The notes under the pieces were generated by a model, which saw only the letters and a list, made by a program, of their open reading frames with translations, was not told the DNA's origin and made no database searches. The position numbers and the translations under genes were made by a program. Below, in pieces: positions 39,717 through 48,481 of a DNA stretch of 64,000 bases. Each line of letters opens with the position of its first letter. The stretch's first letter is position 1. The DNA is from Pseudoflavonifractor intestinihominis (GTDB lineage: Bacteria; Bacillota; Clostridia; Oscillospirales; Oscillospiraceae): contig NZ_JBBMFK010000005.1 of NCBI RefSeq assembly GCF_040096055.1, positions 62,001-126,000 on the forward strand. Reading direction: 5' to 3'.

Positions 39717-40697
39717 ATGTCAAACAGAGAGAAATCCTGCGCCACCCCCTTCAAGACCATGATCGGCGGGCAGGCGCTCATCGAGGGCATCATGATGATG
39801 GGCCCGGAGAAAAAGGCCGTCGTGGTGCGCAAGCCCGACGGCGGGCTGGAGGAGAAGGTGGACGACCGGGTCCTCATCAAGGACAAGTACCCCATTCTGG
39901 GCCTGCCCTTTATCCGGGGCATTTTCAGCTTCGGCTCCTCCATGGCCAACGGCGTGAAGGCCCTCATGTACTCCGCCTCCTTCTTCCCCGAGGACGAGGA
40001 GGAGCCGGAGGAGCCCTCCAAGTTCGAGCTGTGGCTGGAAGAGCACCTGGGCAGCGAGAAGGCCGCCAGCTTCTTTGTCACCCTGGCGGTCATCCTGGGC
40101 ATGGCCTTCTCCGTGGGCCTGTTCATCCTGCTGCCCACCGCTCTGGTAGGCGCCGGCGCCGCCCTGGCCGGCGGCATGCCCATGTGGCTGCGCAACCTGC
40201 TGGAGGGCGTGGTCCGGGTGGTCATCTTTGTGGGATACCTGATCCTCTGCTCCCGCATGAAGGACATCCGCCGGGTATTCTCCTACCACGGCGCCGAGCA
40301 CAAGACCATCTTCTGCTACGAGAAGGGACTGCCCCTGACGGTGGAGAACGTGCGGGCCCAGCCCCGCCACCATCCCCGCTGCGGTACCAGCTTCCTCTTT
40401 GTGGTCATCGTGGTGGCGATCCTGGTGTCCAGCGTGGTGTTCTCCTTCATCGAGGTGACCAACACCTTTGCCCGCATGGGCCTGCACCTGCTGATGCTGC
40501 CCATCGTGGTGGGCATTACCTATGAGATCAACCGCTTTGTGGGCGCCCACGACAATATCCTCTGCCGGGCCGTCCGGGCCCCGGGGCTGTGGATGCAGAA
40601 CTTCACCACCTTTGAGCCGGACGACTCCATGATCGAGGTGGGCATCCGTTCCCTGACCCTGGTGCTGCCCAGCGAGAAGGGGAAGGATGCTTGGTAA
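39717..40697 (+). CDS. DUF1385 membrane protein
   Basis: A 326-residue protein of the conserved DUF1385 family: GGQALIEGIMMMGP near residue 17, FIRGIFSF, the metal-ligand-like YHGAEHKTIFCYE and QPRHHPRCGTSFLF. About four membrane helices follow. Function is not established. In many Firmicutes it lies beside prmC and prfA; here prmC follows after a 390-base repeat-rich gap and prfA is absent. ATG 39717 has AAAAGGAG. Confidence 0.9.
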   Translation: MSNREKSCATPFKTMIGGQALIEGIMMMGPEKKAVVVRKPDGGLEEKVDDRVLIKDKYPILGLPFIRGIFSFGSSMANGVKALMYSASFFPEDEEEPEEPSKFELWLEEHLGSEKAASFFVTLAVILGMAFSVGLFILLPTALVGAGAALAGGMPMWLRNLLEGVVRVVIFVGYLILCSRMKDIRRVFSYHGAEHKTIFCYEKGLPLTVENVRAQPRHHPRCGTSFLFVVIVVAILVSSVVFSFIEVTNTFARMGLHLLMLPIVVGITYEINRFVGAHDNILCRAVRAPGLWMQNFTTFEPDDSMIEVGIRSLTLVLPSEKGKDAW

Positions 40698-40700
40698 AAG

Positions 40701-40981
40701 GAAGCGCTGAGCACCCGGGAGCAGGCGGATAAGACGGGAGCGGAGGCAAAAGACCAAGGAGGGGCACAGCCCCGGATGGGTTTTGCCGCAGTCGTACGGC
40801 TTATGCGCCGTCGCGGAGGGTGGGAAGCGTGACAGGGAGAAGCGCTGAGTCGTCGTGAGCAGGGCGGATGGACCGGAGCGAGGGCGCGAAACCGAAGGGC
40901 AGCGAAGCGGGCCTGTTTCAAGTCCGAGACGCAGGGAAGCCGCCCGTCGCGAACAGGCGAGGCGTGACAAGAAGCGCTGAG
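40701..40981. repeat. Imperfect tandem repeats of about 135 bases
   Basis: GAAGCGCTGAG occurs at 40701, 40839 and 40971, giving two units of 138 and 132 bases and the start of a third. Within each unit GAGCAGG-CGGAT, GGAGCG, AAnACC and CGTCGCG recur in the same order, and both end in GCGTGACA. Neither strand carries a supported gene between 40698 and 41087. The sequence resembles a decayed non-coding repeat family rather than an insertion sequence: no transposase and no clear target duplication. Confidence 0.7.
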
Positions 40982-41087
40982 CCGTCCCCTCATCCGCCCC
41001 AGTGGGCGCACTGGGGCACCTTCACCCAGAGGGGGAAGGCCTTCGAAGCGGCGCAAAGAAAGAGAGAAAAAGCAGACAGGTGTGTGA

Positions 41088-41957
41088 GTGTGTGTGGCGA
41101 CGACCTATAACAATCTCTATCTGGACGCCCGGCAGAAGCTGAAGGCGGCCGGTGTGGAGGCCGCCCAGCTGGAGGCCAGGGAGCTGGTCTGCTTCGCGGC
41201 GGGCAAGAACAGGGAGCAGTTTTTCCGGGACATGTCCCTCTACGCCTCCGACGAGGTGGAGGCAAAGGTGGCCGACCTGATGGCCCGCCGCCTGGCGGGG
41301 GAGCCGGTGGCCTATCTCATCGGTGAGTGGGAGTTCTACGGCCTGCCCCTGGACATCTCCCGGGACGTGCTCATCCCCCGGGCGGACACCGAGGTGCTGG
41401 CCGAGCAGGCCATCCTGGCCGCCCGTGCCGCGGGGGAGGGGGCCAGAGTGCTGGATCTGTGTGCCGGCAGCGGCTGCGTGGGCCTGGCAGTGGCCGCCAA
41501 TGCCCCCCTGTGCCGGGTGGTACTGGCCGATGTGTCGGAAGAGGCGCTGAAGATCTGCCGCCAGAACATCCGGCGCAACGACCTCAACGCCCGGGTGACC
41601 TGCGTCCAGACCGACGCGCGGCAGGCGCCCCCCGCCATGCTGTGGGATTTTGATGTCATCGCCTGCAACCCGCCCTACATCCCCACCGGGGACATTGACG
41701 GCCTGGACACCTCCGTCCGGGACTACGAGCCCCACCTGGCCCTGGACGGCGGCGACGACGGCCTGGACTTCTACCGGGACATTGCGGAGAAGTGGCGCAC
41801 GGCCCTCCGGCTGGGGGGAGTGCTCCTCTTTGAGGTGGGCATCGGCCAGGCCTCCGACGTGGAGCAGATCCTGGCCCGCTGCGGCTATGAGGACATCGAG
41901 ACCTTCCAGGACACCGGCGGCATCTGGCGCGTGGTGAAGGGGACGGCCAATCAATAA
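41088..41957 (+). CDS. prmC: Release factor glutamine methyltransferase PrmC
   Basis: A 289-residue SAM-dependent enzyme that methylates the GGQ glutamine of peptide release factors. The N-terminal helical domain (residues 1-75) ends with the conserved EPVAYLIGEWEFYGL. DVLIPRADTEVL precedes the SAM motif LDLCAGSGCVGLAVA, and the catalytic NPPY is at residues 194-197. Start GTG 41088 (or GTG 41094) has only AGGTG upstream. prfA, its usual neighbour, is missing; recA follows 45 bases later. Confidence 0.93.
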   Translation: MCVATTYNNLYLDARQKLKAAGVEAAQLEARELVCFAAGKNREQFFRDMSLYASDEVEAKVADLMARRLAGEPVAYLIGEWEFYGLPLDISRDVLIPRADTEVLAEQAILAARAAGEGARVLDLCAGSGCVGLAVAANAPLCRVVLADVSEEALKICRQNIRRNDLNARVTCVQTDARQAPPAMLWDFDVIACNPPYIPTGDIDGLDTSVRDYEPHLALDGGDDGLDFYRDIAEKWRTALRLGGVLLFEVGIGQASDVEQILARCGYEDIETFQDTGGIWRVVKGTANQ

Positions 41958-42002
41958 CAACACCAGGGCGGAGGGCCGCCCGCTGAAAGGATGATACGCA
42001 AC

Positions 42003-43115
42003 ATGGCAGATAAGAAGAAATCCGCTGTGGAGAGCGCGGCGCCTGCCGCCGATAAGAAGAAAGCGCTGGAGACCGCCATGGCCCAGATCGAGCGGGCCTA
42101 CGGCAAGGGCTCCATCATGCGCCTGGGGGACAACGCCAGCATCGTGGTGGAGGCCATCCCCACCGGCTCCCTGTCCCTGGACCTGGCTCTGGGCATCGGC
42201 GGCCTGCCCAAGGGCCGCATCATTGAGATCTACGGGCCGGAGTCCTCCGGTAAGACCACCCTTGCCCTCCATGTGGCCGCCGAGGCCCAGAAGCGGGGCG
42301 GCGAGGTGGCCTTCATCGACGCCGAGCACGCCCTGGACCCCACCTATGCCCGCGCCCTGGGGGTGGATATCGACTCCATGCTCATCTCTCAGCCCGACAC
42401 CGGCGAGCAGGGCCTGGAGATCTGCGAGGCCCTGGTCCGCTCCGGCGCCATCGACGTGGTGGTGGTGGACTCGGTGGCCGCACTGACCCCCCGGGCCGAG
42501 ATCGAGGGCGACATGGGCGACTCCCACGTGGGCCTGCTGGCCCGCCTCATGAGCCAGGCCCTGCGCAAGCTGGCCGGCTCCATCGCCAAGACCAACTGCA
42601 TCGTCATCTTCATCAACCAGCTGCGCGAGAAGGTGGGCGTGGTGTACGGCAACCCGGAGGTCACCACCGGCGGCCGCGCCCTGAAGTTCTACTCCTCCGT
42701 GCGCATCGACGTGCGCCGCACCGAGGCCCTCAAGAGCGGCTCCGAGGTCATCGGCAACCGCACCCGGGCCAAGGTGGTGAAGAACAAGGTGGCGCCCCCC
42801 TTCCGGGAGGCAGAGTTCGACATCATGTACGGCGAGGGCATCTCCAAGGTGGGCGAGCTCATCGACCTGGGCGTCAAGCTGGACCTGGTGCAGAAGAGCG
42901 GCTCCTGGTTCGCCATGGGCGACATGCGCCTGGGCCAGGGCCGGGACGCGGCCAAGCAGTTCCTGCGGGACAACCCGGAGGTGGCCGACAAGCTGGAGGC
43001 CGATATCCGCCGGGACTCCTACAAGCTGATGCCCAGCCAGGCCAAGGCCGCCGCCCGCGCCGCCGGCCGGGCCGTGGACGTGTCCGCTGAGGATTTTGAG
43101 GATGCGGATAGCTAA
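42003..43115 (+). CDS. recA: Recombinase RecA
   Basis: A 370-residue RecA: N-terminal helix with KALETAMAQIERAYGKGSIM, Walker A GPESSGKT at residues 78-85, Walker B VVVVDSVAAL, loop L1 EGDMGDSHVG and loop L2 INQLREKVGVVYGNPEVTTG. The C-terminal domain is followed by an acidic end (SAEDFEDADS). It forms filaments on single-stranded DNA for recombination and SOS induction. ATG 42003 has GAAAGGATG upstream; ATG 41991 is too close to that site. No LexA box was recognised upstream. The last 14 bases overlap recX. Confidence 0.98.
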   Translation: MADKKKSAVESAAPAADKKKALETAMAQIERAYGKGSIMRLGDNASIVVEAIPTGSLSLDLALGIGGLPKGRIIEIYGPESSGKTTLALHVAAEAQKRGGEVAFIDAEHALDPTYARALGVDIDSMLISQPDTGEQGLEICEALVRSGAIDVVVVDSVAALTPRAEIEGDMGDSHVGLLARLMSQALRKLAGSIAKTNCIVIFINQLREKVGVVYGNPEVTTGGRALKFYSSVRIDVRRTEALKSGSEVIGNRTRAKVVKNKVAPPFREAEFDIMYGEGISKVGELIDLGVKLDLVQKSGSWFAMGDMRLGQGRDAAKQFLRDNPEVADKLEADIRRDSYKLMPSQAKAAARAAGRAVDVSAEDFEDADS

Positions 43116-43749
43116 GCTCCTGCCCTCACAGCGTATCCAGGGCCGATGGCTGTGCCACTTAGAGGACGGGACCATCCTGCGGGTGACCGAGAACGAGGTG
43201 GCCTGCTTCGGGCTGTACTCCGGCATGGAGCTGACCCAAGAACTGCGGGGGCGGCTGGAGGAGGCCGTCCGCCGGGGCGAAGCGAAGGAAAAGGCCCTGC
43301 GGCTCCTGTCCGGGCGGCCCATGTCCCGGAAGGAGCTGGTGGACAAGCTCACCGCCCGCCCACGGGACAAGGAAAAGGAGCCCATCCCTGAGGAGCTGGC
43401 CGAGGAGGCCGCTGACCGGCTGGAGGAGCTGGGCTACCTCAACGACGCCGAGTACGCCCGCACCGTGGCCCGGCACTACGCCGCCAAGGGCTACGGGGAG
43501 CGGAAGCTGCGGGACGAGCTGTGGAGGCGGGGAGTGCCCCGGGAGTACTGGGACCAGGCCCTGGAGGAGGTCCAGGACCCCACGGACGCCATGGACGCCT
43601 TTATCCGCCGCAAGCTCATGGGCCGCACCGCCGACAAGGAGACGCTGGGCAAGCTGTCCGCCGCCCTGGCCCGCCGGGGCTACCGCTGGGAGGACATCCG
43701 CGCCGCCCTGAGCCGGTACGGTGAGACCTTCGAGGACGAGAGTATCTGA
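43102..43749 (+). CDS. recX: Regulatory protein RecX
   Basis: A 215-residue helical protein with the RecX three-helix repeats (ALRLLSGRPMSRKELVDKL, LGYLNDAEYARTVARHYAAK, YGERKLRDELWRRGVP). It binds RecA filaments and limits their activity. ATG 43102 lies within the end of recA, so translation is coupled to RecA, the usual arrangement. TTG 43096 in the same frame is less likely. Confidence 0.92.
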   Translation: MRIAKLLPSQRIQGRWLCHLEDGTILRVTENEVACFGLYSGMELTQELRGRLEEAVRRGEAKEKALRLLSGRPMSRKELVDKLTARPRDKEKEPIPEELAEEAADRLEELGYLNDAEYARTVARHYAAKGYGERKLRDELWRRGVPREYWDQALEEVQDPTDAMDAFIRRKLMGRTADKETLGKLSAALARRGYRWEDIRAALSRYGETFEDESI

Positions 43750-43858
43750 GAACAGAGAGAATTTCAAGGGAAAACCGGAAATGGGGCATTTTCCCCTTTT
43801 CATTTTGTACGTTTCGTGATATCCTGTACTTCACGTTCAGATGAAGGAGTTACACGCT

Positions 43859-45190
43859 GTGAATCAGTATAAAGTTGCGTTTGTTTCCCTTGGCTGCGCC
43901 AAGAATCTGGTGAATACCGAGCAGATGATGGCTCTGTGCCGGGACGCGGGCTATGAGGTGGTGGCCAACCCCGAGGGGGCCGACGTGGCCGTCCTCAATA
44001 CCTGCGGATTTATCGACTCGGCCAAGAGCGAGGCCATTGACAACATCCTGGAGCTCTCCCAGCTCAAGAGCAAGGGGACCCTGGGCAAGCTGCTGGTGAC
44101 GGGCTGCCTGTCCCAGCGGTACAAGGACGAGCTGATGGAGGAGATGCCCGAGGTGGACGGCGTGCTGGGTACCGGCAGCTACACCGACATCGTCCCCGCC
44201 GTGGAGTCCGTCATGGAGGGGGACCAGCCCACCTTCTTCGGCGACATCGATCACACCATCGAGGACGGCGCCCGGATGGTGTCCACCCCCGCCTACACCG
44301 CCTACCTGAAGATCGCAGAGGGCTGCGACAACCGCTGCTCCTACTGCATCATCCCCTACCTCCGGGGCCGCTACCGCAGCCGGACCATGGAGTCCCTGCT
44401 CGCCGAGGCCAAGGGGCTGGCCGACCGGGGTGTGAAGGAGCTCATCGTCATCGCCCAGGACATCACCCGCTACGGCACCGACCTGTACAAGAAGCGGATG
44501 CTGGGCGAGCTGCTCAGGGAGCTGTGCAAGCTGCCCTTCCACTGGGTGCGGCTGCACTACCTGTACCCCGACGAGCTGGACGACGACCTGATCGAGGTCA
44601 TTGCCAGCGAGCCCAAGATCCTCAAGTACATCGACATCCCCCTCCAGCACATCAACGACAAGCTGCTCCGGGCCATGAACCGCCGGGGCACCAAGGCCGA
44701 GATCCTGGCCCTGCTGGACAAGCTGCGGGACCGCATCCCCGGCCTGGTGCTGCGCACATCCCTCATCGCCGGCCTGCCCGGCGAGGGAGAGGCCGAGTTT
44801 GAGGAGCTGTGCGACTTCCTGCGGGAGGCCCGCATCGAGCGGGCGGGCATCTTCCAGTTCTCCCCGGAGGAGGGCACCCCCGCCGCCGTCATGCCCGACC
44901 AGGTGGACCCGGACACCGCCGCCCGCCGGGTGGAGCTGCTGGTGGACCTCCAGTCCCAGGTGATGGACGACTTCAACGAGAGCCGCCTGGGCGAGACCCT
45001 GGAGGTACTCTGTGAGGGCTTTGACCCGGACATGGGCTGCTACGCCGGTCGCTCCTACGCCGACTCCCCCGACGTGGACGGCAAGGTGTTCTTCACCGCC
45101 GCCGGGCTGGTGCCCGCCGGCACCTTTGTCAACGTGCGCATCACCGGCACCGAGGACGGCGACCTGATGGGCGAGATTGAGGAGGCGTAA
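43859..45190 (+). CDS. rimO: Ribosomal protein S12 methylthiotransferase RimO
   Basis: A 443-residue radical-SAM enzyme that adds a methylthio group to an aspartate of S12. The N-terminal UPF0004 domain has SLGCAKNLVNTEQMM and NTCGFIDSAKSEAI for the auxiliary cluster. The radical-SAM motif is C156-x3-C160-x2-C163 (CDNRCSYC). A C-terminal TRAM domain ends the protein. The KNLVN and GFIDS signatures separate RimO from MiaB. GTG 43859 is preferred because AAGGAG lies nine bases upstream; ATG 43841 would put that site inside the protein. Confidence 0.95.
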   Translation: MNQYKVAFVSLGCAKNLVNTEQMMALCRDAGYEVVANPEGADVAVLNTCGFIDSAKSEAIDNILELSQLKSKGTLGKLLVTGCLSQRYKDELMEEMPEVDGVLGTGSYTDIVPAVESVMEGDQPTFFGDIDHTIEDGARMVSTPAYTAYLKIAEGCDNRCSYCIIPYLRGRYRSRTMESLLAEAKGLADRGVKELIVIAQDITRYGTDLYKKRMLGELLRELCKLPFHWVRLHYLYPDELDDDLIEVIASEPKILKYIDIPLQHINDKLLRAMNRRGTKAEILALLDKLRDRIPGLVLRTSLIAGLPGEGEAEFEELCDFLREARIERAGIFQFSPEEGTPAAVMPDQVDPDTAARRVELLVDLQSQVMDDFNESRLGETLEVLCEGFDPDMGCYAGRSYADSPDVDGKVFFTAAGLVPAGTFVNVRITGTEDGDLMGEIEEA

Positions 45191-45193
45191 GGG

Positions 45194-45721
45194 ATGAATA
45201 CGGCCAACAAGCTCACCCTCAGCCGGGTGGTCATGATCCCGCTGTTCCTGGTGGTGCTCTATCTGGGCTTCCCGTACAGCCAGTATGTGGCCCTGGCCAT
45301 CTTTATCCTGGCCAGCATCACCGACTTCGTGGACGGGTACATTGCCCGCCACTACAACCAGGTCACCGATTTCGGCAAATTCATGGACCCCCTGGCCGAC
45401 AAGCTGCTGGTCATGGCCGCCATGCTGTGGTTCGTGGAGACCGGCCGTTTCCCCGCCTGGGCCCTGCTGATCGTCATCGCCCGGGAGTTCGCCGTCACCG
45501 CCCTGCGGCTCATCGCCGTGGAGCGGGGCCGGGTGATCGCCGCCGCCTGGTCCGGCAAGATCAAGACCGCCTCCACCATGGTGGGCATCTGCGTCATGTT
45601 CGTGTTCCCCAACGTGGTGGTGGATACGGTGGTCATGGCCATCATCGTCCTTACCACCCTCTACTCCGGCGTGGAGTACTTTATCAAGAACCGGGACGTT
45701 ATGGACTGGAAGAACATGTGA
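45194..45721 (+). CDS. pgsA: CDP-diacylglycerol-glycerol-3-phosphate 3-phosphatidyltransferase
   Basis: A 175-residue integral membrane enzyme of the CDP-alcohol phosphatidyltransferase family, which makes phosphatidylglycerophosphate. The active-site motif D-x2-DG-x2-AR-x8-G-x3-D-x3-D is complete (DFVDGYIARHYNQVTDFGKF then MDPLADK). About five hydrophobic helices are present. It starts three bases after the rimO stop and ends in a strong terminator, closing the prmC-recA-recX-rimO-pgsA block. Confidence 0.96.
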   Translation: MNTANKLTLSRVVMIPLFLVVLYLGFPYSQYVALAIFILASITDFVDGYIARHYNQVTDFGKFMDPLADKLLVMAAMLWFVETGRFPAWALLIVIAREFAVTALRLIAVERGRVIAAAWSGKIKTASTMVGICVMFVFPNVVVDTVVMAIIVLTTLYSGVEYFIKNRDVMDWKNM

Positions 45722-45727
45722 TGCACC

Positions 45728-45766
45728 AAAGCCCCCGGCCGCTCAATCTGAGCGGCCGGGGGCTTT
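45728..45766 (+). terminator. Terminator after pgsA
   Basis: A perfect 18-bp stem (45728-45745 with 45749-45766), loop ATC; A and T flanks make it bidirectional with the minus-strand gene ending at 45783. Confidence 0.88.
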
Positions 45767-45782
45767 CTGCAACAGGACGGAG

Positions 45783-46154
45783 TCAGGGGCGGCGCTGCGC
45801 CTTGGTCAGGCGGAGAAGAGGCAAAACGGCCAGTCCGCCCGCCAGATAGGCCAGCAGGTCCAGGGGGTCGGACACGGAACCGGAAATCAGAAGGGGAGAG
45901 ACGTACTCCCAGAACAGGCCGCACAAGAGCAGAAAGGCGGCGGCGGGCAGTACTCTGGTGAGAGGCGGCAGCCGTCCGGCGGACAGCAGCAGGTTCACCA
46001 GGGCGAGGATCATGCCCCCGGCCAGGATATCATGGAAGTACCAGGCGAAGAAGCGCCCCTCTGCCCCGGGCAGGCCGGTGAGCACCAGGCGGCTGAGCCA
46101 GTAGAGGGCGGCTGTGAGAACGATGATGGCAAAGGGGAGGGCGTTGGTCCTCAG
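45783..46154 (-). CDS. Small membrane protein, probable CTG start overlapping the upstream stop
   Basis: About 123 residues with four hydrophobic helices (FAIIVLTAALYWLSRLVL, ILAGGMILALVNLLLSAG, VLPAAAFLLLCGLFWEY, LLAYLAGGLAVLPLL). The FWEYVSPL and DPLDLLAYLAGG motifs are typical of small VanZ-like hypothetical proteins. The first in-frame GTG is 46085, but coding-like sequence (a full helix) continues upstream to CTG 46154. That codon overlaps the preceding gene's stop as CTGA, so a coupled non-standard start is likely. Function unknown. Confidence 0.6.
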   Translation of the reverse strand: MRTNALPFAIIVLTAALYWLSRLVLTGLPGAEGRFFAWYFHDILAGGMILALVNLLLSAGRLPPLTRVLPAAAFLLLCGLFWEYVSPLLISGSVSDPLDLLAYLAGGLAVLPLLRLTKAQRRP

Positions 46155-46759
46155 AAAATCATCATGAGCAGCAGGGCCAGAATGACACCCAGCATGACGG
46201 CCAGCACCGTGCCGCCGAACCCCAGTCCGCCCCGCTTCTCCTCCGGGGCCTCGATAGGGTCCGCACGGAGCATGGCCTCCTGGCTCTGGGCGCTCTCGTC
46301 CCGGATGACCTTCACCAGGCCGCAGGTCTCAAAGTCCTTGGCCCGGCGGTAGGCCTCCTCCAGCGTCAGGCCGGAGGCCAGCGCCACGGGCAGAAGGGGT
46401 ACCATCCGGTCCACGTCCTCCTCCGACATGCCGCTGTTGCGCAGGATACGGCGGGTCTCCCAGGGGCTGGGGTTGGTGTCCAGCAGGATCAGGGAGTAGC
46501 CGCCCGCCGGCGCCTGAGGCTGGGATTGGGCCTGTGGTGCGGAGCCGTCGGGTTTATTCTCCTCCTTGCCCAGCAGCAGATAGTCGGCGGACAGGTGAAA
46601 GATTTCGCACATTTTGCTCACAGTGTCCAGGTCGGGTTTGGTCTGGCCGCTCTCCCACTTGCTCACCGCTTGGCGGGACACCCCGAGGGCCTCCCCCAGC
46701 TGCTCCTGGGACATACCTGCCGCCCGCCGGGCCGCGGCGATCCGTTCGTTCAGTTCCAT
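46151..46759 (-). CDS. XRE-family regulator with C-terminal membrane helix
   Basis: A 202-residue protein. The HTH at residues 4-58 (RIAAARRAAGMSQEQLGEAL, VSRQAVSKWESGQTKPD) is of the classic Cro/C1 type. A Gln/Pro-rich linker and a helical segment (TRRILRNSGMSEEDVDRMVP, LASGLTLEEAYRRAKDFE) follow. A C-terminal transmembrane helix (GTVLAVMLGVILALLLMMIF) ends at the last residue. It is a membrane-tethered DNA-binding protein, probably regulating itself or its divergent neighbour. ATG 46759 has GGAGGAGG. Confidence 0.87.
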   Translation of the reverse strand: MELNERIAAARRAAGMSQEQLGEALGVSRQAVSKWESGQTKPDLDTVSKMCEIFHLSADYLLLGKEENKPDGSAPQAQSQPQAPAGGYSLILLDTNPSPWETRRILRNSGMSEEDVDRMVPLLPVALASGLTLEEAYRRAKDFETCGLVKVIRDESAQSQEAMLRADPIEAPEEKRGGLGFGGTVLAVMLGVILALLLMMIF

Positions 46760-46827
46760 AGCGAACCTCCTCCAATATCGCGTCCGCCGTCCCCCATGCC
46801 AGGGGCGGCGGCCTTCTTTCCGATTTC

Positions 46828-46856
46828 AGTGTACCAAAAAGAGGGGGGTTCCTCAA
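46828..46856 (-). promoter_or_regulatory. Promoter of the XRE regulator
   Basis: TTGAGG (46856-46851), 17 bases, TACACT (46833-46828) on the minus strand. Confidence 0.6.
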
Positions 46857-46875
46857 GCGATACAAGCTGGAAATC

Positions 46876-46894
46876 TGTCAACTCCAGGTTGACA
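46876..46894. promoter_or_regulatory. Candidate operator palindrome in the divergent promoter region
   Basis: TGTCAAC-TCCAG-GTTGACA is a perfect 7-bp inverted repeat between the two divergent promoters, just upstream of the XRE gene's -35. The GTTGACAAC half-site is nearly repeated at 46944-46952, overlapping the permease -35. It is a plausible site for the adjacent XRE regulator. Confidence 0.5.
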
Positions 46895-46944
46895 ACGGGG
46901 CGGAGGAGATCTGAAGGGCAAAAAAACGGGGCGGAATGGATGGC

Positions 46945-46972
46945 TTGACAACCATTTCCAAGCTGTTATACT
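46945..46972 (+). promoter_or_regulatory. SigA promoter of the purine permease gene
   Basis: TTGACA (46945-46950), 16 bases, TATACT (46967-46972). The 65-base leader is too short for a purine riboswitch. Confidence 0.75.
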
Positions 46973-47043
46973 AATATCAATTGCGGCCCACGGGCCGCCG
47001 GTTGACAAAAGAACCGTTTGAAAGCAGAGAGGAGAAGAGGGAG

Positions 47044-48424
47044 ATGCAGCAGACACAGGGAGGCGCTTTGGAGCGGATATTCCATCTCCGGGAACAGAAT
47101 ACCAACGTAAAGACCGAGGTGGTGGCAGGCCTGACCACCTTTGTGACCATGGCCTACATTCTGGCCGTCAATCCCCTGATCCTGGGGGACGCGGGCATGG
47201 ACAAGGGCGCGGTATTCACCGCCACCTGTCTGGCCTCCATGGTGGCCACCATCTGCATGGCCTTTCTGTCCAACTACCCCTTCGCCCTGTCGGCGGGCAT
47301 GGGCCTTAACGCCTACTTCGCCTACACCGTGGTGCTCAAGATGGGGTACAGCTGGCAGATGGCCCTGGCCGCCGTATTCGTGGAGGGCGTGATCTTCATT
47401 GTCCTCTCCTTGACCCGGGTGCGGGAGGCGGTGTTCAACGCCATCCTCATGGCCCTTAAGCACGCCGTATCGGCGGGCATCGGGCTGTTTATCGCCTTTA
47501 TCGGCATGCAGAACTGCAAGCTGGTGGTGGACAGCTCCACCCTGGTGGAGATAGATGTACAGCTTCGCCGATAACCGGGCGGAGTTCTCCACCGTGGGCA
47601 TCACCGTGGTGCTGGCCATGGTGGGGGTGCTCATCACCGGCATCCTGGTGGTCCGGGGCGTGAAGGGCAATATCCTGTGGGGGATCCTGGCCACCTGGGT
47701 GCTGGGCATCCTGTGCCAGCTCACCGGGCTGTACGACCCGTCGGTGCTGGGCAGCGTACTGCCCGACTTCTCCGGCGGCATCGCCGTGCCCAGCGTCATG
47801 CCCACCCTGGGACAGATGGACTTCAGCGCCCTGCTGACCCCTGAGTTTGCGGTGGTGGTGTTCGCCCTGCTCTTTGTGGACGTGTTCGACACCATGGGCG
47901 GCCTCATCGGCATCGCCTCCAAGGCGGACATGCTGGACGAGAACGGCCGCCTGCCCCGGCTGCGGGGCGCCCTGCTGGCCGACGCCATCGGCACCACTGC
48001 CGGCGCTGTGCTGGGCACCTCCACCGTCACCACCTTCGCCGAGAGCGCCGCGGGCGTGGCCGAGGGCGGCCGCACCGGCCTGACCGCCCTGGTCACCGGC
48101 GGACTGTTCGGGGTGGCCCTGTTCCTGTCCCCCCTGTTCCTGGCGGTGCCCTCCTTCGCCACCGCCCCCGCCCTCATCGTGGTGGGCTTCATGATGGTGG
48201 GCTCCCTCCTCAAGGTGGACTTCACCGACCTGGCCGACGCCATCCCCGCATTCCTCTGTTTCCTGGCCATCCCCTTCCTGTACTCCATCTCCGAGGGCAT
48301 CGCCCTGGGCGTCATCTCCTATATGGTCATCCACGCTGCCGTCGGCCGGAAGGACCGCCGCCGGATCAGCCCCGCCATGTACGTGCTGGCCGCCCTCTTT
48401 GTGCTCAAATACATCCTGATTTAA
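47044..48424 (+). pseudogene. NCS2/AzgA-family purine permease split by a +1 frameshift
   Basis: Two overlapping frames together make one normal ~450-residue AzgA/PbuG-type hypoxanthine-guanine-adenine permease. Frame one (47044-47574, 176 residues) has TEVVAGLTTFVTMAYILAVN, LSAGMGLNAYFAYTVV and SAGIGLFIAFIGMQNCKLVV. Frame two (47555-48424, 289 residues) continues with FSTVGITVVLAMVGVLITGI, LFVDVFDTMGGLIGIASKAD and GTSTVTTFAESAAGVAEGGR. The switch must lie between 47555 and 47574; dropping one base (for example the G at 47557) restores a single frame. ATG 47555 with a GGTGGAG site could allow reinitiation. It is a true mutation, a sequencing error or a split gene. Confidence 0.82.
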
Positions 48425-48439
48425 GGGGACACGCCGCCC

Positions 48440-48471
48440 TTGACACACCGAAGGCCCCGTGATAGTATAAT
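48440..48471 (+). promoter_or_regulatory. SigA promoter of the cysE-cysS T-box transcript
   Basis: TTGACA (48440-48445) is followed after 17 bases by TAGTAT and after 20 by TATAAT (48466-48471); the overlapping pair makes the -10. Confidence 0.7.
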
Positions 48472-48481
48472 GAACTGTACC

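Noticed and set aside
40698..41087. CRISPR array in the repeat region
   Set aside because: Repeat units are ~135 bases, diverged and contiguous, without unique spacers of constant length.
41958..42002. LexA (SOS) box before recA
   Set aside because: No GAAC-N4-GTTC type palindrome was found upstream of recA or prmC.
46979..47043. Purine riboswitch before the purine permease
   Set aside because: The leader is only about 65 bases and lacks the conserved loops; only a GCGGCCC/GGGCCGC hairpin is present.
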